DNA from: Hankyongella ginsenosidimutans
GTDB taxonomy: Bacteria; Pseudomonadota; Alphaproteobacteria; Sphingomonadales; Sphingomonadaceae
Assembly (NCBI RefSeq): GCF_005144965.1
Contig: NZ_CP039704.1
Span: 806,001 to 870,000, forward strand
Direction: 5' to 3'
Length of the DNA stretch: 64,000 nucleotides
Part shown: positions 12,035 to 22,523 of the stretch, one piece after another
Position numbering within the stretch: position 1 is the first letter of the stretch
How the letters are laid out: each line of letters starts with the position of its first letter
Translations under genes and position numbers: made by a program
The notes under the pieces: generated by a model
Told to the model about the DNA's origin: nothing
Database searches by the model: none
What the model saw: the letters and a program-made list of their open reading frames with translations, nothing else

Positions 12035-12194
12035 AGTGCCGCGAGCTGCTCAAACCTTGACTTTCCGGGTTGCGCGCACGACCTCGGCGGTGGCGCATGG
12101 CAGTTCCTGCCGGCCCGCCCCTGCCGGGCAGGCGGCAAATTCCGCCGCACCCGCAGAATTTGCCGATCTTCAGCCGCGCAGGTAAAAGCACGCC

Positions 12195-13325
12195 ATGAAC
12201 AGCCTAGGTTTTGATCGTGCGCCCGCCGACACGCGCGTGGTGGTGGCCATGTCAGGCGGCGTTGATTCCTCCGTCGTCGCAGCGCTGCTCGCCCGCGAGG
12301 GCTACGACGTCGTCGGCGTGACGCTGCAACTTTACGACCACGGCGCAGCCGTAGGGCGCGTTGGGGCCTGCTGCGCCGGATCGGACATTCACGATGCGCG
12401 GAGTGTGGCGGCGCGTCTGGGCATCCCGCATTACGTGCTCGACTATGAAAGCCGGTTCCGCCAGTCGGTGATCGACGAATTCGCCGACTCCTACATGCGT
12501 GGCGAAACCCCGATCCCGTGCGTGCGCTGCAACCAGACGGTCAAGTTCGCCGATCTGCTGGCGACCGCCCGCGATCTGGGAGCCGACTGCATGGCCACCG
12601 GGCATTATGTGCAGCGGATCATCGGCGCACGGGGTCCCGAGCTGCATGCCGCCATCGACCCCGCGCGCGACCAGAGCTACTTCCTGTTCGCGACCACACC
12701 CGATCAGCTCGACTATCTGCGCTTTCCCCTTGGCGGCATGGAGAAGCCGGCAGTGCGTGCGCTGGCGGCCGAGTTCGGTCTTGCTGTCGCCGCCAAACCG
12801 GACAGTCAGGACATCTGCTTCGTGCCGCAGGGCCGTTATGTCGACGTGGTCAAGAAACTGCGGCCGGATGCGGAGACGCCGGGCGAGATCGTCCATCTGG
12901 ATGGCAGGGTGCTCGGCGTGCACAAGGGCATCGTGCATTATACGGTCGGCCAGCGCAAAGGGCTGGAGATCGGCGGATTGGCGGAACCCTTGTATGTGGT
13001 CGCCGTCGACGCTGCCCAGCATCGGGTGATCGTCGGGCCGCGCCTGGCGCTTGCCTGCGCGTCCGCTGCAGTCCGTGAGGTCAACTGGCTCGGTGACGCA
13101 CCCTCCAGCGAGGGCGTGCCGGTGCAGGTGCGCGTGCGCTCGACCACGCGGCCGACACCTGCGCGCTTCATGCCGGGGCCGAACCCGCATGTGGTGTTCG
13201 AGACACCTGAGTATGGCGTGTCGCCCGGTCAGGCCGCCGTGTTCTATGCGGGCGGCCGCGTGCTTGGCGGCGGTTGGATTGCCGGCACTACCCGCGCGCT
13301 TCATGCCGCGCAGACGGCGGCCTGA
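12195..13325 (+). CDS. mnmA: tRNA-specific 2-thiouridylase MnmA
   Basis: MnmA adds sulfur to U34 of Lys, Glu and Gln tRNAs, using ATP and a sulfur relay. The 376-residue frame is intact. It has the PP-loop [17 protein letters not shown], the catalytic Cys in [12 protein letters not shown], and the second Cys in [15 protein letters not shown]. It also has the tRNA-binding [17 protein letters not shown]. Length and domain order are standard. It is transcribed divergently from fliK and converges on the GH3 gene, with stops 5 bp apart. It is one of the few long genes here without a frame break. Confidence 0.97.
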   Translation: MNSLGFDRAPADTRVVVAMSGGVDSSVVAALLAREGYDVVGVTLQLYDHGAAVGRVGACCAGSDIHDARSVAARLGIPHYVLDYESRFRQSVIDEFADSYMRGETPIPCVRCNQTVKFADLLATARDLGADCMATGHYVQRIIGARGPELHAAIDPARDQSYFLFATTPDQLDYLRFPLGGMEKPAVRALAAEFGLAVAAKPDSQDICFVPQGRYVDVVKKLRPDAETPGEIVHLDGRVLGVHKGIVHYTVGQRKGLEIGGLAEPLYVVAVDAAQHRVIVGPRLALACASAAVREVNWLGDAPSSEGVPVQVRVRSTTRPTPARFMPGPNPHVVFETPEYGVSPGQAAVFYAGGRVLGGGWIAGTTRALHAAQTAA

Positions 13326-13330
13326 CGGGG

Positions 13331-15943
13331 TCAGGGCGCGACCGGCGTATCCGCGCCGACCATGAACCGTGCCGACTGCCCGGCGGCCCCGGTCCCGGCT
13401 GCCCGCCGCCGACCGTCACACGATATTGCCCCGCCATCACCAGGCGCTGCCCTTCCGGCGTCACGGCGCTCAAATCCCGCGGGGTCAGGGTGAAACGTAC
13501 CGTCTTCGCTTCGCCGGGCTGCAAGGCGATGCGCTGGAAGCCGCGCAGCGCGACCTGAGGCACCCCGGGGCGATCCGGGAAGTTCAGGTAAAGCTGCACC
13601 ACTTCCTCGCCAGCGCGCGCGCCGGCATTGCGGACCTCGGTCGAGACCTCCAGTCCTTTCGCGGCGTCGCCTTCGACCGGAACGCTGAGCGGCGCATAGG
13701 CAAAGCGCGTGTAGCTGAGGCCGTGACCGAACGGATAGAGCACCTCGCCCTTGAAATAGCGGTAGGTACGGTTGTCCATCGCGTAGCTGTCGAATGGCGG
13801 CAACTGCTCGGCGGACTTGTAGAAGGTGACCGGCAGCCGTCCCGCCGGGCTGAAGTCGCCGGCGATCAGCTCGGCGGCGGCCGTACCGCCCTGACCGCCG
13901 GGGTACCAGGCTTCCACGATGGCCGGGATATGCTTGTCCGCCCAGTTCACGCTCAGGGCACTGCCGTTCATCAGCACCAGCACGACCGGCTTGCCTACGG
14001 CGTGTACCTGCTCGAGCAGCTGCTGCTGCGGCTTCGGCAGATCGAGGCTTGTGCGGTCGCCGCCGGCGAAGCCCTCCGCCTTGACCTTCATTTCCTCGCC
14101 TTCGATCCTGCTGGTCAGACCGCCGACGAACACCACGATGTCGGCCGCCCTTGCGGCCGCGACAGCCTGTGTGGCGTCCGACCCCGGTACATGCCAGACC
14201 AGCCGCTGTTCGCCGCGCTGTCCGCGCTGGAAGGCCTCGACCCGGATCGGATAGCGCTTGCCTTTCTCGAGCGCGATGACACCCGAGAGCAGCGACGGCG
14301 CATCACCGACACCCCATTCCTCCACCACCGGCTTACCGTCAATGTAGACGCGGTAGCCGTTTTCGGACGCAAACCGGAAGGAATAGTCCCCGGAGGCCGG
14401 CGCGGTCAGCCAGCCGGACCAGCGCGCCGAGCTGCTGCGCATGCCGGTGCTGCGCCAGGCGATCGCGGGCGCAGCGTCCAGTCCGGTCTTGACCGGCTTG
14501 CCCGCCAGTTCGACCCCGTCGAAGTGCTCGGCATACAGGCCCTTCTGCCGGCACGCTTCATCCGCGCAGAAAGCTGCCTCCGGCACCGGGTCTTCCGCCG
14601 GGCCGACCAGGCCAATGCCCTGCACATAGTCGATCTTCGCCTTGGGGAAGCGTGCTCGCAGGCCGTCGAGCACCGTCACCGGCGCGCTTGGCGTGCCGTA
14701 GTAGTTGCCAACCAGCGCATCCAGACTGTCGGCGTTCGGGCCAATCACGGCGATCCGCGCCGGTGCGCTCTTTAGTGGCAGCAGGTTGCCGGCGTTCTTC
14801 AGCAGCACCATGGAGGCGCGCGCCATATCGAGGACACCGCATGGTGCGCCGGCGTGTCGTAGTCTTTGGCGGTAATGTGCGCATACGGCAGGGTCTCGTA
14901 GCGATCGAACAGACCCAGCCGGATCCGTGCCTCGAACAGCCGGGTGAGCGCCTGATCCAGCGTCGCCTGCGCCATCGCCCCGATTTGACGGCCGCGACGA
15001 TATTCTCGGCCTCCGTGGTCATGTTGTTGCGGTAATCGCCGCAGATCAAATCCATGCCGGCGCCGATGCCCTTGGCGACGGCCTTCACCGGATCCTTCTC
15101 GTAACGCAGCGAGTCTTCACGGTAGATGTTGGCGGCTGCCCGCAGTCCGAGACGACAAAGCCCTTGAAACCCCAGTCCCGGCGCAGATACTTGCCCATCA
15201 GCAAATCGCTTGCGCACGCTGGCACCCCATTCACCGCGTTGTAGGCGCACATGATTGAGCCGACCTTCCCTCCATTACCGTCTTGCGAAAGGCAGGCAGG
15301 TAGGTGTCCTCAAGGTCGCGCGGGCTGGGGTGAAAGTCTTGCTGATGGCGGGTCGACTCCGGCCCGGAGTGGACGGCGAAATGCTTGGATGTGGCGATAG
15401 TCTTGAACAGGGTCGGATCGTCGCCCTGAAGTCCTTTGATGAATGCCGTGGCGATTTCGCCCGTCAGGTGCGGGTCCTCGCCGTAGGTCTCCTGCCCCCG
15501 GCCCCAGCGCGGGTCGCGGAAGATGTTGATGTTGGGGACCAGACGGTCAGCCCTTCGTAGAAGCCGCTGCCGCCGTTCACCTTGCGGCGCTCGACGAACT
15601 TTGCCCGAAACTCCGTACTGATGATGTCCGCCACCTTGTGCATGCGCGCGACGTCCCAGCTCGCGGCCATGCCGATCGCCTGCGGGAACACAGTGGCGAT
15701 CCCGGCGCGCGCCACGCCATGCAGACCCTCGTTCCACCAGTTGTATTCCGGGATGCCGAGGCGCGGGATCGCCGGCGCATCGTTGCCGATCTGTCGAGCC
15801 TTCTCTTCCAGCGTCATCGCGGCGACCATGGCTTTCGCCCGGGCCTGCGCGGTCTCCAGGGACTGCACCTGGGCAAACGCCGGCAGAGCGGAAGACGCCA
15901 GCCACAAGGCAATAAACGCAGCACGCGCAAGACGGCGATCCAT
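13331..15943 (-). CDS. GH3 beta-glucosidase/xylosidase with PA14 insert, frameshifted
   Basis: A secreted family 3 glycoside hydrolase of about 870 residues. A signal peptide (ARAAFIALWLASSALPAFAQ) precedes the (beta/alpha)8 domain (IPEYNWWNEGLHGVARAG). The C-terminal sandwich domain contains a PA14 module (TGMRSSSARWSGWLTAPASG, YRVYIDGKPVVEEW), then VFVGGLTSRIEGEEM and the FnIII-like end (GLEVSTEVRNAGARAGEEV). Breaks occur near 15500, 15270, 15150, 14980, 14830 and 13390. Joining the frames gives one complete gene. Substrate is not predictable; PA14-containing GH3 enzymes include beta-glucosidases and beta-xylosidases. It converges on mnmA. Confidence 0.88.
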
Positions 15944-16000
15944 AATATACCCCTTCTCCCAAGGCGGCGCACGGCATGAAACATGGCGCGCCTGTTGTAT

Positions 16001-16021
16001 TTTGCGCCATGGTAGCGCAAA
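16001..16021. promoter_or_regulatory. Candidate operator upstream of the GH3 gene
   Basis: Perfect 7-bp arms TTTGCGC and GCGCAAA flank a 7-bp spacer. The repeat lies about 58 bp upstream of the GH3 start. Size and symmetry suit a LacI- or GntR-type repressor site, common ahead of glycosidase genes. No regulator gene is adjacent, so the binding protein is unknown. Confidence 0.45.
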
Positions 16022-16141
16022 CATTTTCAGGATCAACCCAATTTGAACGGGAAAATGCGCCTGGCCCGGCAGGGCGCTTTCGTGGCGCCCTGCGCGGCGT
16101 CTTGACCTCGTGGCCCGGTTTACCGTATGTGCCGCGATCTT

Positions 16142-16159
16142 GTTCGCGCATGCGCGAAC
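16142..16159. repeat. 18-bp perfect palindrome upstream of tRNA-Met
   Basis: GTTCGCGCATGCGCGAAC is its own reverse complement. It ends 11 bp before the tRNA. It could be part of the tRNA promoter region or a protein-binding site. It is on the chromosomal side of the element junction. Confidence 0.6.
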
Positions 16160-16170
16160 GGCCCAGGTGG

Positions 16171-16246
16171 GGCGGAGTAGCTCAGGTGGTTAGAGCAGCG
16201 GAATCATAATCCGCGTGTCGGGGTTCGAGTCCCTCCTCCGCTACCA
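16171..16246 (+). tRNA. tRNA-Met (anticodon CAU), ICE integration site
   Basis: A 76-base cloverleaf ending in encoded CCA. The acceptor stem is GGCGGAG/CTCCGCT with a D-arm GCTCAGGTGGTTAGAGC. The anticodon stem GCGGA/TCCGC holds loop ATCATAA with CAU at 16203-16205. The T-arm contains GGTTCGAGTCC. The sequence matches alphaproteobacterial elongator tRNA-Met; a CAU tRNA-Ile2 is the alternative. The integrase begins less than 200 bp downstream in the same orientation, so the 3' half is the likely attachment core and the gene is restored by the element end. Confidence 0.95.
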
Positions 16247-16391
16247 ACCCGGATTGTCCACCAGTGACCCACTGAGGCCACTGGCAGACATTTTCGAGGA
16301 AAATCAAATATTTTTCGCGTCCCGTTGCGTACGCCGGCGTCCCGGTGCGACCGGCTGCGGCCACCCACGGCGATTTGGATTGGGGGTATTT

Positions 16392-16432
16392 TGGGGTATT
16401 TTTCGGCTGTCCCCAAAACAGGCGATACCCCA
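16392..16432. repeat. Inverted repeat at the integrase start
   Basis: TGGGGTAT at 16392-16399 and its complement ATACCCCA at 16425-16432 flank the base just before the integrase ATG. A further near copy (TGGGGGTAT) begins at 16381. Such repeats are a reasonable candidate for integrase arm-type binding or self-repression. They also leave no clear ribosome site. Confidence 0.5.
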
Positions 16433-16433
16433 G

Positions 16434-17784
16434 ATGGCTTTGAAAGAACTTGAGGTCAAATACGCCACCAAGCGGCAGCGCCCCTACAAGCTGTCCGATG
16501 GAGAAGGCCTGCACCTGCTCGTCCAGCCGAACGGATCGAAGCTCTGGCGCCTGAAATACCGCTTCGACGGCAAGGAAAAACTGCTGAGCTTCGGCAAATA
16601 TCCGACCGTCACGCTGGCGATCGCCCGCGAGAAGCGGACCGAAGCCAAGCGGCTGCTCGATCAGGGTGAGGACCCCGCCGAGGCCAGGAAGCGGGCGAAG
16701 AAGCAGAGGGCCGCGCTCAAGCTGTTCGAAGAGATTGCGCGGGCCTGGCACGCCAATCGTATTGAAGGGCTGGACTCGGCCCATGCCCTGCGCGTCATCA
16801 ACCGGATGGAGCGCGACGTCTTTCCGGTCATCGGGAAGCGTCCGATCACGGAAATCGACCCGCCCGAGATTCTCGAGATGATCCGCGCGGTCGAAGCGCG
16901 CGGCGCCCTCGATATCGCCCGTCGCCTCAAGCAGAACGTCAGCCAGATCTATCGCTTCGCGATCGCGAGCGGCTGGGCGACCATCGATCCGACGCTCGGC
17001 CTCAACGATGCGCTCAAGCCCAAGCCGCCCGTCAGGCACATGGCGCGCGTGCCGCTCGCGGAGTTTCCGAAGCTGGTGCGAGCGATCTTCGCCTATGACG
17101 GCGAGGACACGCCGCGCCGCCGCGAGATCACCCGTGACGCGCTGCTGTTCACCTTGCTCACATGGGTCCGAACCAGCGAAACCCGCTTCGCGGCCAGGGA
17201 CGAGTTCGAGGATCTCTATGGACCGAACCCGCTATGGCGTCTGTCGCCGGAGCGCATGAAGATGGAACGTGAGCATCTTGTTCCGCTGTCCCGCCAGGCC
17301 GCAATGATCGTTCAGCGCCGCTTGCAGGCGACGAACGATGCGTTCCTCTTCCCGGAGCCAAGCCTGGAAAGTCTATTTCCGAGAACACCATGATCTATGC
17401 CTGTTATCGGATGGGGTATCTCCATCGGCAGACGGTACATGGGTTTAGGGGCTCGGCTCGACCTGGGCGAACGAAGCCGAACGCTACAAGCCGGATTGGA
17501 TCGAGATGGCGCTCGCTCACGAGGACGAGGATGAGGTGCGCGGCGCTTACAACAGTGCGCTCTATCTCACACCGCGAAGGCGGATGCTCCAAGACTGGGC
17601 CGACGTGATCGACGCGGCAACCGCAGTGTCGAATGTCGAGAAGAATCCTATCGAGTTCTCACAATTCATGCGCTGTTCCGCTCCCATCCAGCACCAGCCA
17701 CCAAGCGACCAGAGACAGCCGTATTGGCAACGCCCCTTCGGGCGGCTTCGCGATGAGCCTCAAAAGTCAGAACCGCCGATTTAG
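16434..17784 (+). CDS. P4-type tyrosine integrase of the ICE, frameshifted near the C-terminus
   Basis: This site-specific recombinase inserts and excises the element at the tRNA. The N-terminal DUF4102 domain is clear (YKLSDGEGLHLLVQPNGSKL, WRLKYRFDGKEKLLSFGKYP), followed by the SAM-like core-binding domain. The catalytic domain has the first Arg in TWVRTSETRFA, the His-x-x-Arg in TVHGFRGSAST, and the nucleophile region VRGAYNSALYLTPRRRM. One-base gaps near 17365 and 17455 interrupt the catalytic half; with them repaired all catalytic residues are present. The C-terminus runs about 45 residues past the usual end, to TAG at 17784. Confidence 0.9.
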
Positions 17785-18103
17785 AGGCGCGGTTTTCTGC
17801 CATAGTTGTTAGAAATATCAGCTACTTAGATGCATCCGCGAATAGTAGAATGAACTCCAAGAAACCGTATCTCACTACATCTCATCATAGCTGATTCCCT
17901 TGCAACTCGACAAGGGAAACCGCCGGGACCGCCAATTACGCCGATACATCGTCTGGAAGGGCTCGATTGGGGCGAGCAGAACGCGCGCATCCGTCCCGAT
18001 GGACGCGCTCAGCGTGACTAATTCAATGAAATATATGGGGTTATTTGCGTCGCCACGAAGCGTCAGCGGTGCAGGCTCATCAGTCCTTAATCAATGAGTG
18101 GGA
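17771..18103. other. Intergenic region after the integrase with a weak terminator-like hairpin
   Basis: Arms AACCGC (17771-17776) and GCGGTT (17789-17794) followed by TT could end integrase transcription. The next 300 bp are AT-richer than their surroundings and hold no convincing gene. The first copy of the 32-bp motif begins at 18104. Confidence 0.4.
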
Positions 18104-18135
18104 GGAATAGTTCGCCAACAAATTGAATTGGACGA
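18104..18135 (+). promoter_or_regulatory. 32-bp repeated regulatory motif, copy 1
   Basis: First of four copies (others at 24133, 30242 and 33571) with the same length and internal spacing. Invariant positions are 2-6 GAATA, 13 C, 19 A, 21-26 TGAATT, 28 G and 30-32 CGA. The two GAAT(A/T) elements are 20 bp apart, about two helical turns. This copy ends 57 bp before the first TonB-receptor start, in the same orientation. I infer a binding site for the LysR regulator at 32653-33562. Confidence 0.7.
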
Positions 18136-18192
18136 TGAGCCCCAAGGCGCGGCAAATGGCGCCAAATCAAAAATGCCGTGGGGAGGACAGTC

Positions 18193-20797
18193 ATGGTCAC
18201 AGCCTTTAGGACAAATTTGCTTTGTGCCACCGCGCTATCGATCGCGTGTGCGCTTGCAGTGCCGGCACATGCCCAGGACGCTGCATCGCAGGGCGAAAAG
18301 CCCGAGGCGCAGGAAGGTGGCCTTGAGACAATCGTCGTCACGGCGCAGAAGCGCGAACAGAATTTGCAGGATGTTCCAGCCGCCGTTTCCGCCATAGGCG
18401 GCGAGACGCTGCGCACGCGCGGCATCACGGAGACCTCAGACTTGATGGGCGCGATCCCCAGCCTGCAAGTCACCACTCCCTATGGTCGCACCCAACCGAA
18501 TTTCTCGCTGCGCGGGATTTCAGTGGCGAACGAATTTTCCGCCTCCACTGCGTCGCCGGTTGGCGTCTATGTCGATGAAGTCTATCAGAGCTTCCGGGCG
18601 AGCCATGGCCTGCAACTCTATGACATCGACCGGGTCGAGGTACTGCGCGGACCGCAAGGAACACTCTACGGTCGCAACACCACGGGTGGCGCGATCAGCT
18701 TCTTCACGCGCAAGCCGGATCTGGGAGAGGCCAATGGCTATCTGACCGCCGGCTATGCCAATTACGACACTTTCACGGTGCAGGCGCCGCTGAAGCGACG
18801 CTGGTTCCCGACATCTTGGGCGTCCGCGTCGCCGGTACTTTTGCAAAGGGGATGGTTGGCAGCGCAATGTACTGCCTGGGAATGAGCGCGACCTAGGGAC
18901 CACCGATACGATCGGCGGTCGCATCTCGATCCGCTTCCGGCCCGATCCCGATCTCGACATCAATTTGAAGCTCTATGCCGCGAAGGACGATCCATGGGGC
19001 ACCGCGCCCTATGCAGGTGGTCAACTCGCGGGCGGGCAGGATGCGCTCGGCTATTCGCGTTACGATCCGCAACCTTTCCTAGGCGGGCGGTTGCTGCGTG
19101 ACAATGAGGTCGCAGTTGATCGGGTAGGTAAGAACATCAGCAAGTCGAAAGGGATAGCCCTCAACATCAAATGGGATGTCAGCGACCAATTCTCCGTCAC
19201 CTCGATTACCGGCTACGACACCGGCGACTATATCAACAATCCTGATGATTGCGATGGCGGCCCAGCCGATCTCTGCTCGATCGGCCTCACGTCGACGAGC
19301 AAGAATTTCAACCAGGACCTGCGTTTCAGCTATTCGAACGACCGCCTCGATATCATTGCCGGCCTTTATTATGGCAGGGACAAGGTCAAGACGGTCAACT
19401 ACCCGGACTTTTCGGGGCGCTGAGGCCGCTGCTGCTTGGCGCCGGTCTTCCGGGCAGCTACAATAACGCCGCAATCGGAACGCCCGACGCGATCCGCTAT
19501 ATCCCAGCCTTTGCCGCCAATCCGGCGTTGGGGCCTGGCGATGCCGGATTCTGCGACGCGATCGAGATCAATCCCAACGGCTTCCTTGATGCACGCTCGC
19601 TGATTGCACTCCAGACCGACATCGCGATCAATAATACGGGCAATGGCGGCATGGGGGTAGCTTTTCGGCGGGCTGCGCCGGGGCAGGCGCGCCTCCGTTC
19701 ACCCCGATCCTCGGCGAACAGCGTTTTGACGTGTCGCGCCCCTCGAAGGCGATCTACGGCGACGTAACCTGGAAAGCGACCGAGCGGCTGACCGTGGCGG
19801 TGGGTGCACGCTACACCCAGGATAAGGTCAATTACCTTAACGGCAGCACTTTCCTCTATGCGCTCGACGGTACGACGCCGGTTGTCAACCTGATCCCCTA
19901 CAGCAATCCATACAACCCCAATCTCGCGCCGCTTGAGCAGCGCGAAAAGGCAAACAGGCTAACCGGCCGTATCAATGTCAGCTATGAGTTCGCCGATGAT
20001 ATCATGGGCTATCTCCAGTACAGTCGCGGTTACCGCAGCGGCAGCTTCAACGGGCTTGCCTATCAGGGCGTCAATCAAGTCTATTATATCCAGCCTGAAA
20101 AGGTGAATGCATATGAGGCGGGGCTCAAAACCCGGCTGTTCGATCGCCGCGTCCAACTTAACCTCGCGGGCTTCTACTACGAGTATTCGAATCACCAAGT
20201 AACGCAGGTGGTCGGCGCTACAACCTTCACGCGCAGCGCCAATGGTCGCCTGTTCGGTGGCGAGGCCGAACTCGCCTGGCAGGTGGCCGATACGTTGCGT
20301 TTCGATGCTTCGCTGGGCTATCTCAACAGCAAGTACAAAGGCAATGTGATCGATCCGGCAAACCCGGCCAGCCCGACATTGAACGTCAACGGCAATCCCT
20401 TCCCGAACGCGCCGGAGGTTACGTTCCAGGCCGGATTCGACTGGGATATGATCGATGACGGCACCAACAAGCTGACCTTGCGCGGTGATGCGTCCTACAT
20501 GGGCAAGTACTATTTTGATCCGTTCAAGAATTATGGGCAGACACCGTGCGATACACCCCAGCGGGATCGAACATAACGCTCGCGGGTAAGGCGATTACAT
20601 GCGCAAATCCGGGCTACTGGCTCGCCAATGCGCGATTAACCTATGCGCACGACAATATGTCGGTTAGCTTGTGGGCGAAGAATCTGTTCGACAAATATTA
20701 CTACACCTACGGCCTCAACATCAACGTGTTCGGCTACGATTATCTGAACCGCGGCATGCCGCGCACTTATGGCGTCGAAGCGACAGTCAAGTTCTGA
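18193..20797 (+). CDS. TonB-dependent outer-membrane receptor 1, frameshifted
   Basis: A receptor of about 865 residues for active uptake across the outer membrane. The ATG at 18193 has GGGAGGA upstream. It starts a signal peptide (ATALSIACALAVPAHAQ), a TonB box (ETIVVTAQKR) and a plug domain (DVPAAVSAIGGETLRTRG, VEVLRGPQGTLYGRNTTGG). Barrel strands follow (ADDIMGYLQYSRGYRSGSFN) with a terminal Phe (VEATVKF). Breaks lie near 18790, 18870, 19425, 19670 and 20550. It belongs to the FecA/CirA-like group that sphingomonads often place beside catabolic genes. The substrate is unknown but presumably the compound oxidised by the following enzymes. Copy 1 of the 32-bp motif lies just upstream. Confidence 0.9.
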
Positions 20798-20881
20798 TCG
20801 CTGCTGCGACGGGGGCGGCGGGCATCCTCTCCCGCCCGCTGCCCCGATTTTTCGACCTGACTTTCAGACCGAGGAGTATCC

Positions 20882-21025
20882 ATGATGCGTTCCACCGGCA
20901 ACGGTCCCTCATTCATCGGCACGGCGTACAGAATCGAGCGCGCTGTGATCACTGAGATCGGCGCAGCTGAAAGCACCGCCCAGGCGAGCAGCGCCGAGCG
21001 GCCAGCGCGCCTCCGGACGATTTAA
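20882..21025 (+). CDS. Short ORF ahead of the aldehyde dehydrogenase
   Basis: A 47-codon frame with a good ribosome site (GAGGAG) 6 bp before its first ATG. Its TAA ends one base before the GTG start of the aldehyde dehydrogenase. It is either a small leader protein coupled to the enzyme or the true N-terminus of the enzyme separated by a frameshift. The second is plausible, since the GTG start has only a weak ribosome site. No family is recognised. Confidence 0.35.
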   Translation: MMRSTGNGPSFIGTAYRIERAVITEIGAAESTAQASSAERPARLRTI

Positions 21026-21026
21026 C

Positions 21027-22447
21027 GTGGATGCGTCTCGGAACAGAACTGAGCTGGAACGAATTTTCGCGACCCAACGCGAAGGGACGCGTGAGCAGGT
21101 TTCGCGCAGCTACGAAGAACGCATGGACCTGCTCGGGCTTGGCCGGATATTTGAGCAGCACAGAGACGAATTGGTCGATGCCGTTGCCGCCGATTTCGGC
21201 ATTCGATCCCGCTACGAGACTATCCTGCTCGACCTGATGCTTGGCATATCGGAAATTAAATTTGCGCGCCGCAATCTGAAGACGTGGCTGAGGCCGCGGC
21301 GGGTGAAGACTGACATCTTCGGCCTTCCCGGTTCATCGCGCCTGGTCCCCAGCCCCTAGGTGTGGTGGGCGTTCTCGGCACGTGGAACTATCCGCTCGGC
21401 ACCATATTCGTTGGCGCGGCCGGTGCATTGGCGGCCGGCAACCGCGTGATCGCAAAGCCGAGCGAAGTTTCCGCCAACGCCGCCGAAGCCAGCGAGCGGC
21501 TTGTGCGCCGGTATTTCGCCGAAGAGGAATTCGCGATTGTCCAGGGCGGGCCCGACATGGCACAGGCGATGACGGCCCTACCTTTCGACCATATTCTCTT
21601 CACCGGTTCACCCGCGGTTGGCCGCAAAGTCTATGAAGCGGCGGCTGCCAACCTTACACCTGTTACTCTGGAACTTGGCGGCAAATGCCCTGCCATCGTG
21701 GGCAAGGGTGCATCGCTTGCACAAGTCTGTGAAAGCTTAGTGTTCGGCAAGCTGCTCAACGCCGGCCAGACCTGCATCGCCGCTGACTATGCCTTCGTCC
21801 ATGTCGATCAGATGGAAAGCTTCGTCGCCGCACTCCGCGCTCAGGTTGCCAAATGCTACCCCAACGCGGCAAGCAACCCCGATTTCACCAGTATCATCAA
21901 TGACCGACAGTTCGCGCGGCTCCAAGGTTTGCTCGATGATGCCGAAGCCAAGGGCGCGACGGTGCTCAACCTCTCGGACAACGGCGATGGAACGCTTCCT
22001 GAACGGCATCGGATCGTGCCGTTGGCGGTTCTCGACGTTACCGATGACATGGCGATGATGCAGGAGGAGATTTTCGGACCGATCCTGCCGATCATGCCAT
22101 ATCGCTCCGAAGACGAGCTCATTCGCTACGTAAACCGGCATGAGCGCCCGCTGGCGCTCTATTATTTTGGCGACGAAAGTGAGGAACGGCGCAAGATCAT
22201 TTCCGAAACGCACGCTGGCGGCGTGACTCTCAACGGCACGGTCATGCACGTCTTCCAGCGCCGGCTGCCTTTCGGTGGCATCGGACAGAGCGGCATCGGT
22301 GCCTATACCGGCGTCGCCAGTTTCGAGCGCTTCACTCATTACAAGCCGGTGTTCTCTCAGCCGAAACTCAGCCTGCTTGGTCAACTTCTGCCACCCTATT
22401 CGAGCAAGACCGAAGGACTACTCAACATCTTCGAAAAGATCCTCTGA
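21027..22447 (+). CDS. Aldehyde dehydrogenase, class 3 / coniferyl-aldehyde type
   Basis: An NAD(P)-dependent oxidation of an aldehyde to the acid. About 473 residues have the class 3 layout with a C-terminal hydrophobic tail. The sequence shows the cofactor segment GVLGTWNYPLG, the catalytic Glu in VTLELGGKCPAIV, and the nucleophile Cys in LNAGQTCIAADYAF. It also has EEIFGPILPI and RLPFGGIGQSGIGAYTG. One C is missing from the run at about 21355, creating an apparent TAG; five Cs restore SPLGVVGVLG. Closest in appearance to coniferyl-aldehyde dehydrogenases, but substrate in this context is probably the product of the GMC enzyme downstream. Confidence 0.9.
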
Positions 22448-22523
22448 CGTGGCTGCGGCGGTTGATGCTGGCATGTTGCATGACGCCGGGTCGCCAGCAT
22501 GGGTCGAATGACAAGGGAAGCAA

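Noticed and set aside
16434..17784. Integrase as a pseudogene
   Set aside because: Two one-base repairs restore every catalytic motif, and the same kind of break occurs in essential genes across the window.
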